From Kalmusia sp. IMI 367209 (Eukaryota; Ascomycota; Dothideomycetes; Pleosporales; Didymosphaeriaceae), in contig JAPEUQ010000003.1 in the NCBI GenBank assembly GCA_027946365.1, positions 3,658,001-3,722,000 of the forward strand: 64,000 nucleotides of DNA. Direction: 5' to 3'. The position numbers were made by a program, and so were the translations under genes. Shown here piece after piece: positions 46,194 through 56,983 of the stretch (position 1 is the first letter of the stretch; every line of letters begins with the position of its first letter). The notes below the pieces were generated by a model. The model searched no databases, was not told the DNA's origin, and saw nothing but the letters and a program-made list of their open reading frames with translations.

Positions 46194-48334
46194 ATGAGTT
46201 CTGAATCCTATGCTAAATACGCGTGCGATGCATGTCGGTCCAGGAAGATTGCGTGCTCACGTGAGTTACCGGCATGTCCTCGTTGCGTTTCTCAGAGCAT
46301 AGCTTGCTCTTATTCACGGTCAGGCGTGATCCGCCGTAATAAAAAGCGTAAAGCTACCCCAAACCCAGCCCAATCGGATTATGCGCAGCACCCTGAAGCA
46401 CATCTCGATGAAGGCGCACGAAATAGTAATCACCAGCGACAATCGTCAACACCCCCTCCGCAGAGTACGATGACTGAGCGATTGAGAGGCTTGATAGGCA
46501 GAGAACATACCTCGCTTCACGAACTTGCCTCGCTGCTGAATGAGTACCATGCCATATGGCAAGGTAAGTTATTTTAAGACACGTTGCACAGTTGCTGACT
46601 TTATATTTCGCGTTATAGATACTAGCGCTTTTGATGAACTAGCGCAAGATGCACAAGGGCATTATTTTGCTTTGGGGGAAGACCAAGCGAGAGAGTGGAC
46701 AAATTGTGAGCACTAGCATACCGCTTTCAACCATAGCTAACGTCCATGCCGCCCTGGCATCTATGCTCTCCCGAGATAAGATGCCCATAGACTCCTTGCC
46801 CCAGGATGTATTCGACCATTTGGTGACTTCTAAGTCTCTCCTAACTGTCGAGCGTGCCTGGCTGGTAATGTTTTATAGTATTGCGTTGAAAGATCTCGCG
46901 ACTAAACCCTATTCAGCAGACAATGAGACGTACATTGTGAGGCTGAAGAGCAATCTTTGGACTGCATTCAATAATGCTCAATTCCTTCTCGATTCAAGCG
47001 TCTTGAGCGTTCAAGCTTTGGTGATAATGTCATATTCTATGGAGAAGTTTATAACGCCTTTCGCTTGCTGGTCACTTATAAGCAAAGCGTGTACGATGGT
47101 GTTGGGTTTGGGTGTAGGTGAGCTATGTTAGGAACCTCGGTATAGCAACATGGTACTAATGGTGTATCAATATATAGGCACACATCCGCGTATGGAATCC
47201 ACGATGCAGAAAAATCGAAATGTACTATTCTGGCGTCTGAACTCCCTGGATAAAGCACTCGCACTCATCCTAAGTAGGCCGGCGATCTTCCAACGTGAGC
47301 TAACGATGACGATTCCTTTGCCAGCACTGGAAGAGCTCTTACCCTCTCAACCTCACTATCCTAGTAATGGTATGCCGGTCTTGTTTAAGGCCCATTACAC
47401 GCATCAGATGAACTTGTTGTCACGTATCATGGTGGAAGTCTGGCACTGTTTACCCGGACAAGAGTCTCATAGTGTGAATCGAGTCCGACAGGGATTAGAA
47501 TTATGGCACTCACAAGCAATAGAGGTAAAATCGGTCCTGTAGCACATACTCCAATGATTCGCTCATACCATGAACAGGTTCTCGAAGCTTCTGGTTTGGC
47601 GGAAAAGCCTCTTTTGAGTACTAATGGCCAAACCTCGGTCGAATTTCACTTAAAGGCTCTACAATTTCGCTACTACTATCTCGATGTCTTGCTCACTGTC
47701 GCCTCCAAAGATCAGAGGTCCCAATGCATCTTTCCGGCTCGGAAACTACTTAATTTGCTTCCCCGTCTCGGTGAGCTTATAGTAGACACAGAGCAGCCGA
47801 GCCCAGGTCTTCTGTGGGAGTGGCTACATTATCCAATGATCGCATTCGGCACATTGTGGGGTCAGGTTCTGTCGAAGGGCATGGCTAATGCGGAGCAGAA
47901 CGAAAAGATACTCGAGGTGAGTTATTGCAGGATACAACATGCAGCATTCGTGTTTCGTTGACCACGAGCTGATTTCATAGACACTACAGCATGTCCCAAG
48001 ATTTATGGAAAAACTTGAGTCACTCAATCCTATGGCAGGAAAGTTGAAGAGCATCACGCAGAAAATCATTCAGCACGTGAGCGATGTATATTATTCCAGC
48101 CCATCGCAAGAATCGAATACGCATCAGGACCCTGTTGAAAACAATGTGCAGTACCGCACGCAATCAGAAGCGCTCACCGATGCGGTAGTTTCCACTCAAC
48201 CGTTTGATATGCCTACTGCGTCTTCAGACGCGACATTCGATACTTCGCTTGATGACCTGCCACCTTTGCCAGACGACTTTTTTTTGGATCCTACATTCGA
48301 TTGGTTTTCTTGGGGTGATCAAATGCTCTCCTGA
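46194..48334 (+). CDS. Zn2Cys6 transcription factor of the accessory cluster
   Basis: Starts MSSESYAKYACDACRSRK; the cluster has exact C-x2-C-x6-C-x6-C-x2-C-x6-C spacing. Introns: 46564-46618, 47118-47177, 47525-47577, 47917-47980, all in phase. Between 46619 and 47117 the frame changes once near 46701: removing one A of AAA at 46701-46703 gives a smooth WTIVSTSIPLSTIANVHAALASM; alternatively a 31-base GT-AG intron (gtgagc to catag, 46706-46736) also restores frame but is unusually short. The middle homology region follows, and the tail is acidic (DDLPPLPDDFF), like an activation domain. About 610 aa. Likely the pathway-specific regulator for its neighbours. Confidence 0.82.
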
Positions 48335-49066
48335 GTCTTGCGCGAGGTTGCTCATTGGGTAATGGGCGAATCAACCTGATATAAGTCATTTATAAGTGAA
48401 AATACTGGCAAAATCACATTACTCACGTCTTCCGTGCCTTCTTGAAATCACAGTATGCTAACCTGCCAGCTTATCCTTCTACTTTCTAGGCTTTGTAGAG
48501 GCCTTTGATGAAAGATCTTCAGCTTCCAGTGGGATTAATTATTATAGAATGCAGTACGGCAAAGGAGTCTAGGTGACCACACCGCTTGTCTGATAAAGAT
48601 GTCAAGTTGGCAATCTCGCACACTAACCTTAAGTGATTTAATTCATAATTTGATGAATCTCATACCTCAGAAGTCCATTCAAACTATGCTTTGCTGGAGT
48701 CTCACAAATCAGGCTGCCTTTCAAATGATTTAAAAATCAGCTACCGTCGGATTTATCATGCGGTTCATTCAAGAAAGAGGAGTGAGGATGGCATCATCAT
48801 CAGTCACGCGGATGTATCACCCTGTCCTTCGTAGACCTCTCTTGAAACAATCACTAGTTGACAAAGGACACGACTATGAACCCTTCCGTAAACTTTTTGA
48901 CATCAACTATGTTCGTCTCGATCAACTTTATAATGATTCTCTATAGTCGTTATCGATGAGACATTTAGAGCTTGAACATAGGGATTAGTATTGTAATTAG
49001 GGTTTTACGAATATCAATTGAATCTGCATTAAATCAGAAGTAACGTAAAATTGTTCGTTGAGAATG
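48335..49066. other. Intergenic region between convergent genes
   Basis: About 730 bp of AT-rich 3' flank. The small frame 48758-48946 has no support. Confidence 0.55.
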
Positions 49067-50045
49067 CTATATCTGCGAAGACGGGCTTTTGATAAAGCTA
49101 GCACCCAAACTGAAGATCGCCGCCTTCAAAGCTACCAGCGTACCTATCCCTACCAATTTGGCTTCCTCGCTTCCGTGATTGCCGCTCTTCATCATCTCTG
49201 CATAGCCATGGTTGAGGTCCGACTGATCGAATTTCGTGGGTGGCCTCCATCCTTCAGCATACGGAAGGCGTTCCTGTTCTATTTCCTCGGGTAAGTACAC
49301 GTTCAAATGCCTCAATTTAGCATCGATACTTACCGAAGAAGATCTTTACCCATTGCAAAGGTGCAACACCATCTTTGCCAAGTAGATTGAGATACAGTGA
49401 CGTCTCGCCGTAACTCATGATCGCTTCTTTGATACCATAGATCCAGGTTTTCTGCGCCTTCTCATGTTTTGCCTTGCTTGCAGTGATACGAGCCCACCTC
49501 GCATGCCCGCCAGTCGCCCAATCTGTCAAGATCTCGTCATCGGACTTTCCTGGATGAGCTTCACGATAGGCGGCAAGCACCATGCCAAATGCCTCTGGTG
49601 AGAATTTCTCAGCGCCGCTGAATGCCGCATCATCGCGGCTGAGTGAGCCATCATGCTCGATATAATTGTGCTTGCTAACGTGATTTAGGTCGAATGAATG
49701 TTCATTGTGGTTAGGATTTGCGATGATGCCGCTGGCGGCGAAAACATTTGCTATCTTAGGGTCAACATTGAGAGCCTTAGTTAGCGCTTCGACGGCCATC
49801 GCTTTTGTGATTCCTTTCCCGCTATGTGGAAGGATGCTGTGGTTGGCGAGGGCATTGATGGCAGGACATGGAGATCTGACTAGCTTCGTGTTAATACGAT
49901 CTTTTCTGTGCTGAGGACGCTTCTGCATACCATCATTTTCTCCAGGCGGAGACCAGTTCTCCCAGTCAATTTGAACAGGTTGCGTTGTGGACGTCTCGGA
50001 TTGTTTGTCTTCTGGCTCGGAGCCATTGAATAGCTTAGGAAACAT
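49067..50045 (-). CDS. Heme-thiolate peroxidase (chloroperoxidase/unspecific peroxygenase family)
   Basis: Exons 50045-49334 and 49278-49067 (307 aa); intron 55 bases. The axial heme Cys lies in SPCPAINALANH (Cys60). The second signature EHD is present in YIEHDGSLSR (130-132), and Glu214 in YGETSLYLNLLG is placed like the catalytic acid of the family. The C-terminus has FFEQERLPYAEGWRPP, a common end motif. These enzymes use H2O2 to halogenate, hydroxylate or dehydrogenate organic substrates. No N-terminal signal peptide is visible, so it should be intracellular, as in pathway-linked members such as StcC-type peroxidases. It is divergent from the P450 at 50481. Confidence 0.92.
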
Positions 50046-50480
50046 TGTGGTAAGATATCAGCGCAACAAACCTGGTGTAGAGGTTCTTATAACACTGGAG
50101 AGTCGAAGGTTTATCCTACGAGGCTGTTGTCTGCCTATTATATACCGCTGATTGCAAACAAGGCTGCCTTCAGCTGTCGAGGGATGACGCCTTCTTTCAG
50201 CTGAGATGTCGGCGTTTCCTAGTTTTCGCTGATGCCGTGCAGATCGATAAGCCTCGGAGCCAATCCAAACCCCACATGTTCGCCTTATTCCAAGTGGGAT
50301 GACAGGGGTTGCAACGAACTTGATTCGCTGAAATGAGCAACGGCTGCGCCTCATGCTCTCGTGTATACGCCCACCATCAAAGTAGCGCCGATAGAATTCA
50401 CAGACTCATTAATCTTCAATCAACACACCAGATTGGGCCATCACTATTTCATATAATAGATCATTTAATCCGAGCGCGGA
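50046..50480. promoter_or_regulatory. Divergent promoter, peroxidase / P450
   Basis: 435 bp between two oxidative genes. A TATTATATA word at about 50138-50146 could be a TATA element for the minus-strand peroxidase. No clear shared operator was recognised. Confidence 0.45.
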
Positions 50481-52214
50481 ATGGCTTGCCAAGCGAGCCT
50501 TTCGGTGGTGAGCACAGCACTAGGAGGCTTAGCTGTGCTGCTGGTTGGAATGTTTTTGCGAAAAGCCTGGCGCATTCGAAGATATATGGGAATGTTGCAG
50601 AAGCAAGGCCTGGTAAGTGGCCGTACGTTGAAGGATAAGAAGAAGGCAACTGCTAAGCCTCAGCGGCGAGTAGCCTATGCCACCCCACAACCTCGTCCTC
50701 GGACATCTTGGCCTTGCAGCTAGTATCCAGAAAACGCTCCCTACAGATGCCCATGGGCACTACCTGGCTGAGCAAATTCGTCAGCGATACCCGACCCTTG
50801 GACCGACGTTCTATCTTGACCTGTGGCCGTTCTCCGATCCCATGCTTATTGTTACGGATCCAGATGTCGTTGCGCAGTTCAGTACTGCTGAACACCTGCT
50901 CCCGAAGCATCCAGGGATTAAGACATTCCTGTATCCAATTACTGGGGGATACGATTTAAATTGTCTCGATGGAGAGACGTGGAAATTCTGGAGGAGGCTC
51001 TTCAATCCAGGTTTTTCGGCCGCACACATGCAGAGCCTGGTACCGACCATTGTAGAGGAAGTCGTGACATTCCGCGAAAACCTCAAAAGCAGAGCTAAAG
51101 AGGCGAAAATGTTTTCTTTCGAGGATCATACGCTCAGCCTGTCAATCGACGTGATTGGTAGGGTTGCTTTGTGAGATTGGTCATTATGGAACGATATAAT
51201 CAGGCTGATCTTTACAGAGACACTAAACTCAACACCCAAGGGCAACCCAATCCGTTGATCTCAGCCTTGCTTCACCAACGACAATGGGCAGCATTCGGTC
51301 TAGAGATGGGCATTTGGATGCTCATCAATCCCATGCGCTATTTCCACATCTGGAACAATCGAAGAATCATGGATAAGCATATCGACCGTGATCTTGATGA
51401 ACGTTACAACACGCAACAAAGTGATACGAAGAGTAAAACTATCGTCGATCTTGCGCTCACCGGTTACAGATCTGAAAAGAGCCATAATAAGGCTCAAATT
51501 GATACTGTCTTTCGAAAGTACGCGCGGAGTCAGATGAAAGTCTTCATTTTCGCTGGTCACGACGCGGTCTCGACCACCATGTGTTATGCATGGCTCCTGT
51601 TGTCGCGAAACCCTAAAGCAATGGCCAAACTTCGTGCAGAACATGATGACGTTCTTGGGCTGGACAAAAACAAAGCTGCTTCTCTGTTGTCGGAGAATCC
51701 TGTACTCCTCAGTCGTCTCACGTATACACTGGCTGTAATTAAAGAGACTCTTCGCCTCTTTCCTGTAGTTTCAGCAGCTCGGGGTGGGTTGAAAGGCTTC
51801 AGTTTGACCAATTTGGAAGGACAGCGTTTTCCAACTGAACATTGTCTTGTCTGGGCGGTGCATCACGGCCTCCACCATAATCCTCTCTGGTGGCCGCGAG
51901 TCGATGAGTTCCTTCCCGAGCGCTTCCTCAGAGAAGAAGGACCATGGGAAGACTTGTGCCCGCGGAAGCATACGTGGCGCCCCTTCGAGCTGGGACCACG
52001 TGCGTGCATTGGGACCGAGCTTGCAATGGCGGAACTGAAGATTGTACTCGCGCTCACAGTGCGCGAATTTGAACTCGAGGAAGCGTTCGACGAGTGGGAT
52101 AGGGTGAACAAGCCTAAGGGGGCTAAAACAGTGGATGGGGAGCGAGCTTATCAAATTCAGCTAGGGTCAGCGCACCCAGTTGATGGATTTCCAGTGCGCA
52201 TTATTGTTCGCTAG
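50481..52214 (+). CDS. Cytochrome P450 monooxygenase
   Basis: Exons 50481-50612, 50674-51170, 51218-52214 (541 aa), introns 61 and 47 bases. An N-terminal membrane anchor (VVSTALGGLAVLLVGMFL) is followed by the PMPPHN Pro-rich hinge. The second intron joins DVIGRVAL to DTKLNTQ, matching the family pattern. The I-helix oxygen motif is FAGHDAVSTTM, the K-helix ETLR (KETLRLFP), and the heme loop FELGPRACIG with axial Cys at about residue 473. It is an ER-anchored monooxygenase needing a reductase encoded elsewhere. It probably oxidises the cluster product; the CYP family cannot be assigned by eye. The gene is convergent with the acyltransferase, 148 bp apart. Confidence 0.93.
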
Positions 52215-52362
52215 AGGCTCATTACACGAGATTCCGAGGATTCATTTTTCCAACAAGATCAGTGCCGCCGCGTAATGTATACAAAAGAAGCATCTAGTCT
52301 CCCCATCATACTATCTTTAGTTCCGTATCGGAACATCGTGAACTACCCATCTACACCTCTCC

Positions 52363-53922
52363 TTACGCACTAATGACCCGAATGGCCCATCTCTCGCCTT
52401 CCAGCCTCCTCATCACCTTCTCCATTTCCCACTCCTCCAAACACATCAAAACCTCAAATGCAGGCGCCTCATTCTCCTCCCTCACAGTCGGCAGTATATG
52501 TATGTTTCCCTCGACCGAAGACTGTGGCTTCCGAATCGCCTTCGGGAGACTACTCGTCGTCCCCGGAATACCCCACGTACAGTCCGTCCCAATGCGCATC
52601 CAGCTCGTCACGAACAAATCGGGTCCATTCACAATGTCCACATCCATACTAAGCCGGTGAGAGTCCGGTGTCCGCGTGAACAAGGATAAGCGGGCCTTGA
52701 GCCAGTCGAGCGTAATAGAAGATAGTGTATCTGCGACTACAAGGGCTGTAGGGGCGAGCATTTCGGCGTCGATGGAGTCCTCCGGGTTCTGAAAAAGCAT
52801 GTTAGAGAAGGATATGCCGTCATTGACGCTGCTCTCTGTGGAGAGCAGGTCACGGACACGCTTTGGCACACTCGTGCTGAACTGGGAGTTCGAGGAGACG
52901 GGGACCGAGGCTTTGATTCCCGTAGCGCAATTGCCCAAATACGACTCTTTGAAATGTTCGTCAAGGTTTTTCCTGTGGTCATAGGCTATGCTTAGCGATG
53001 TACTCTCGATGTTTTTCTTCGCTAGGATGGATGAGCGGGCAACCGTAACTTGGGTCCAAAGCAAAGACACGAGCGCGTTGAAGCTCGACACTCTTTTTTT
53101 CGTTATTGAAGAAAGCTCGCTAGCGAGTTCAGATATCGTAGAAGCTGAGAACACAAATATCTTAGCGGAGAGTTTATATGGGACAGCGCGAAGTGAAGTA
53201 GTGCGAGATGGTGTGCCGGGATACCGGACTTCGGGGCAGTCGATGGATTCATTTGATATGGCCAGGTCATCAAACGAGTGTCTTTGAGCGTCCAAGCCGA
53301 CCTCATGTTTAGACTCGAGTGATGTCTTGAGTGTCCCGGTTTGTGCGTAGGATTTTGTATACCCGCTCCAGGCCTTGTAAATTTTCGCGATCCCGCTTCC
53401 ATCAATAGCACTGTGATGAGAGTAGACACTCAGGATGAGTCCTCCGCGGGTGAATGTCGCTCGTACAGCCATGACGGGTACGGGCTGTCCTTTCTCAAAG
53501 CTGATCATTCCCTCAGCAAACGCATCGTCAAGTCCAGGATGGCTCCTCAATAAATCCGGACAGAAAGCATCGCGCGGAAGGCTTGATGGCGGAAACCCTG
53601 CTTTCTCCATTTTCGTGTACTCGAAGTTTGGATTTCCGGCCTGATCGAAGCTGAAGGTGAAGATCTGGTCGATCAATTCTTCGGATACGATTTCAGGATA
53701 TTGCAAGCTGAGTCGGCCGGTTTGCGCATCCGATGGTTTAATTGTACCAGCCAAAATTGGGAATTGACGAATCGTCGCTGAGAGGCCCGCTCGCAAAGCA
53801 TCGACCGCATCTTCAAGGTGCCCAGGGTCCGGGAATTCGAAGATGAGGAGATGGCGGACGTACATGCGGAGCATGGTCTGATCCAAGATAGACAGGTGAA
53901 AATCTCTCGACGTGGAAGCCAT
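52363..53922 (-). CDS. HxxxD (BAHD-like, fungal transferase family) acyltransferase
   Basis: One exon, 519 aa. Starts MASTSRDFHLSILDQTMLRMYVRHLLIFEF. The catalytic motif is H170-SAI-D174 (SHHSAIDGSG). The C-terminal motif corresponding to DFGWG reads TDCTWGIPG, a variant seen in fungal members such as trichothecene 3-O-acetyltransferase-like enzymes. These cytosolic enzymes move an acetyl or longer acyl group from CoA to an alcohol or amine, often as self-protection or late tailoring. Length is slightly above the family mean. Context in the cluster suggests a tailoring role. Confidence 0.9.
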   Translation of the reverse strand: MASTSRDFHLSILDQTMLRMYVRHLLIFEFPDPGHLEDAVDALRAGLSATIRQFPILAGTIKPSDAQTGRLSLQYPEIVSEELIDQIFTFSFDQAGNPNFEYTKMEKAGFPPSSLPRDAFCPDLLRSHPGLDDAFAEGMISFEKGQPVPVMAVRATFTRGGLILSVYSHHSAIDGSGIAKIYKAWSGYTKSYAQTGTLKTSLESKHEVGLDAQRHSFDDLAISNESIDCPEVRYPGTPSRTTSLRAVPYKLSAKIFVFSASTISELASELSSITKKRVSSFNALVSLLWTQVTVARSSILAKKNIESTSLSIAYDHRKNLDEHFKESYLGNCATGIKASVPVSSNSQFSTSVPKRVRDLLSTESSVNDGISFSNMLFQNPEDSIDAEMLAPTALVVADTLSSITLDWLKARLSLFTRTPDSHRLSMDVDIVNGPDLFVTSWMRIGTDCTWGIPGTTSSLPKAIRKPQSSVEGNIHILPTVREENEAPAFEVLMCLEEWEMEKVMRRLEGERWAIRVISA

Positions 53923-54315
53923 GGGTGACGAGGGCTAGCAGGATACTCGCAATTGAAGTTTACAAAGACGTGATGAAATGAATGTACGTTGATGATAATA
54001 ATTTGCGTGTTCTGGCATTTGCTAAGAATGCAGACTCGTGGGCGATGTTAAAATATTTACGTTTAGACAAATCCCGGAGCATCGCATCTCTCTAGCCTCA
54101 CGTTAGAAATACGAGCTCAATACCGCTTTCGGAAATTCTAAATTTGTTCAAGTTGCGATCAAAGTCGCAAAGGTGAGAGAAGTAAAGGAAGTAAAGTGCG
54201 AAAGGGCGCAAGGGCGGAAGCGAGGGCGCGGACACATGGTTTTAGATCCGACCTGGCCAATACGTCGCAGGCGCAGCGTCGTTCTATTAAATCGCTTTCT
54301 CGCTAGTGGTAAGAT
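53923..54315. promoter_or_regulatory. Promoter region of the acyltransferase
   Basis: About 390 bp between two minus-strand genes. It contains GGGCGGAAGCG-type CGG words near 54,210 on the + strand, similar to the CGGAAG at 45972, but no perfect pair. Confidence 0.4.
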
Positions 54316-55140
54316 CTACCGTGAAGTGTAGCCCCCATCAACCATTAATGCACTCCCAGTAACAAAGCTACTCCTCCCACCAGCAAGATACAACACCCCA
54401 TCCGCAATCTCGCTCGGATTTCCCATCCTCTGCATGGGTACCGCAGTCTGAATCCGCTCATCCATCGCTTTCTTCACCGCGGGATTCTTCGTCGTCATAG
54501 GCGTCTCGGTGTATCCTGGGCAAATAGCATTGACTCTCAGCCCTTGCGCTGCGTAGTCCTCTGACGCTGTGCGCGTAAGACCAAGGACAGCGTGTTTAGA
54601 GACCGTATACGCGGTGGAAAGTGTAATCCCGACAACACCCTGGATAGAGCTAAAATTCACAATGGAGCCGCGCTGGACAGGCCGTCCATTGATGGAGGAA
54701 AGTATAGGATCTTGCTTCAGCATGATCTGAGCTGCGGCGCGTAGCACGAAGAACGTCCCATTGAGGTTGATGTCTAGAACTTTCTGCCAGTCTTCTGTCT
54801 GAGCAAATGCAGCACCTCCTTGGTGCTTTATTGCAATGCCCGCTGCGTTGACGACGTAATCTAGGCGGCCGAATATTTGTGCGACTTGATCGACAGCTTT
54901 TGTGACTGCTTGCTCGTTTGAGACATCGACGGCGTAGGTTTCGATTCGGAGTGGGGCTGAGCGTATGTTATTTTGTACATCTGCTGCTGAGAGGAGACTG
55001 TTTTTGACTTCAGTCAGAGCTTCTCGATTGAGATCAAAGAGTGCGATCCCTGCGCATCCTTCTTGTGCGAATGCTTTTGCGCATGCGCGACCGATTCCGG
55101 ATGCTGCGCCTGTGATGAGAGCGAAGCCAGGGACATCCAT
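54316..55140 (-). CDS. Short-chain dehydrogenase/reductase (classical SDR)
   Basis: From the ATG at 55140 the protein has 274 aa and begins MDVPGFALITGAASGIGRA. An in-frame ATG at 55236 would add 32 residues with no family match, perhaps a targeting extension. Motifs: TGAASGIG cofactor loop, NAAG, the SS of NFSSIQG, YTVSK catalytic pair, PGYTETPM and the C-terminal FVTGSALMVDGGYTSR. An Asp at the end of strand 2 (ALFDLNRE) favours NAD(H). It would oxidise or reduce a hydroxyl/keto group; substrate unknown. It has no intron, unlike the second SDR of the cluster. Confidence 0.92.
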   Translation of the reverse strand: MDVPGFALITGAASGIGRACAKAFAQEGCAGIALFDLNREALTEVKNSLLSAADVQNNIRSAPLRIETYAVDVSNEQAVTKAVDQVAQIFGRLDYVVNAAGIAIKHQGGAAFAQTEDWQKVLDINLNGTFFVLRAAAQIMLKQDPILSSINGRPVQRGSIVNFSSIQGVVGITLSTAYTVSKHAVLGLTRTASEDYAAQGLRVNAICPGYTETPMTTKNPAVKKAMDERIQTAVPMQRMGNPSEIADGVLYLAGGRSSFVTGSALMVDGGYTSR

Positions 55141-55692
55141 AGTGCTTGCAATCCGTTTGGCAGCCGATTTCTGGGGCTCAATTTGATTTGCAACCTGCTC
55201 AAGGCGGGATCTTGATGAAGCGACAGAGTTGGACATGTTGTGTAAGCGTGGCGGCTACGCACAACGCCATGATGCTGCTCATATCGTCCGTCACAGCGAG
55301 TTCGGCACGATGTTATCGCTGGATCGTCATGCGGGGTCGGTTTGGACTGCCTCGCGAACATGGCTGGAAGGTGTTTCACAGTGGGGTGCAGCGTTAGGGT
55401 CCTGGGGAAGCTTTCCTCTTCTGAATTTGCCACTATCGCGAAGTGTTCTAGCGCACAGCAAGTTCCCCGCTCAACTAGTCCCATGAACTCTATGCATCGC
55501 AAGCCATACGATACAGAATATGGAATTGCTGGGTGGTAGGGGAATAGTTGGCCAAAACACAGTTCATCATCGGCCATTCTAGAAGCCCAACAGTTTCCCG
55601 GTGGCGAGACTAGTAACACTCGTGCAAAATCATTTTGGAAATGGCAACAGTGTAGTATCGAAAATAGCGAATTGAGGAAAGCATCTAAGCTT
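55141..55692. promoter_or_regulatory. Promoter region of first SDR
   Basis: About 550 bp between two minus-strand SDR genes. An alternative start at 55236 lies in it. No distinct operator seen. Confidence 0.45.
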
Positions 55693-56598
55693 TCAACACA
55701 CCCATCCACCGTCGACATTATATACTGCCCCTGTCACAAAGGAGGCTTCATCGCTGAGTAAAAATGCAATGACCTGGGCTACTTCGATTGGCTCTGCCCT
55801 TCTCTTCTGTGCAGTAACTTGTAGGCCACGCTTGACATGCTCTGGGTCTTCGCCTTGAGACATTGGCGTGTTCACAGATCCTATAAATGTACGTCAGAAA
55901 TGGTCACTCTACCACAAAAGACGTGGAGGACGTTGTACCTGGAGAAACGCAATTGACGCGGATATTTTGGTTCTCTTTCGCGGCCGTGCGTGTCAGGGAA
56001 ATGACGGCGGCTTTCGTTGCACAGTACGCTGCATTTCCTGGTGCGCCAAATTGTCCAAATACGCTAGCCGCGGAGGCCTACATCGAGATGCGGATTAGAA
56101 GCCCACCCTTTTTCGTATAGGAGCGATAAGCCTTACAATGCTGCCACCCGGTCCCATGGCATTGAGTTCTGCACGGATGCAGTTAAATACACCCTTAGTG
56201 TTCACTGCAAAAGAAAGGTCCCAGTCTTCGTCCGAGAGCTCAGCAACTGGAGTGGTCTTGCAGATGATCCCAGCCATATTAACCGCGCCGTCAACTTGGC
56301 CGTACTTCTGTTTCGTCGAATTGATCCACGATTCGACAGATTTTCGATCCCGTACATCTACTACAGTCCACATATGCTTCGAACTGTTCGATAAACTTTG
56401 CACGGCGGTCTTCATAGCATCTTGATTGATATCCGCCAAGGATATGGTGGCGCCGCGGGAAGCCAGAAGCTTCGCAGTCGCGAGTCCCATGCCAGATGCG
56501 GCGCCCGTAATGCAAACCTAGGCGTATCGTTAGCTCCTGCGGTCTTTCCGTTGAGTTTTGCACATGAAACTCACCACCTTGTTGTCGAATGCAGTCAT
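55693..56598 (-). CDS. Short-chain dehydrogenase/reductase (second SDR)
   Basis: Exons 56598-56575, 56517-56137, 56077-55939, 55880-55693 (243 aa), all introns GT-AG and in phase. The first exon has only eight codons (MTAFDNKV) and is followed by [11 protein letters not shown]. Other motifs: NMAG in place of [19 protein letters not shown] catalytic pair, RVNCVSPG and [13 protein letters not shown]. Asp after strand 2 (LADINQD) suggests NAD(H). It is distinct in sequence and intron pattern from its neighbour, so the two are not a recent duplication. A likely Zn2Cys6 site lies about 140 bp upstream. Confidence 0.92.
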
Positions 56599-56983
56599 TG
56601 TCGGGGTGCGTGCTCTACAGTGCGAGGGTTAGACGATGTACGATCGATGATTACTTGCGTCCTGCTCAAAGTTGCTATCAGTCGTTAATGAGTATCGTCC
56701 AAACAGGAAGAAGTCTATATATGCCACTGATAGTGTGATCGGGAGGTGACCCGATAGTAGACTCTCATTGGTGGACACCCTTGCCAAGCCTCCCAGGGAC
56801 GGAAACTAACCCCGACAATGGCTATATTGAATATGGTTCTAGCAAAGATTAGTACATCATGATGAGTTACGGACGAATGTCCTAGTACTATAGTACATAC
56901 ATACCGAAATTTGATCTCGACAAAGGGAACGAGGCATCCGATCTTGGTTGAAAATCGATTGACAAACGATACGAAACTAATGA
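56599..56983. promoter_or_regulatory. Promoter of second SDR
   Basis: 385 bp between the SDR start and the 3' end of the second Zn2Cys6 gene; contains the palindrome at 56738-56755. Confidence 0.5.
56738..56755. promoter_or_regulatory. CGG-N8-CCG palindrome, candidate Zn2Cys6 operator
   Basis: ATCGGG-N6-CCCGAT is a perfect inverted repeat with CGG and CCG half-sites eight bases apart, 140 bp upstream of the SDR start. Zn2Cys6 dimers bind this type of site; which of the two local factors would use it is unknown. Confidence 0.5.

Noticed and set aside
46706..46736. Confident annotation of a 31-base intron
   Set aside because: Far shorter than every other intron in the window; a one-base shift explains the data as well, so it is only listed as an alternative.
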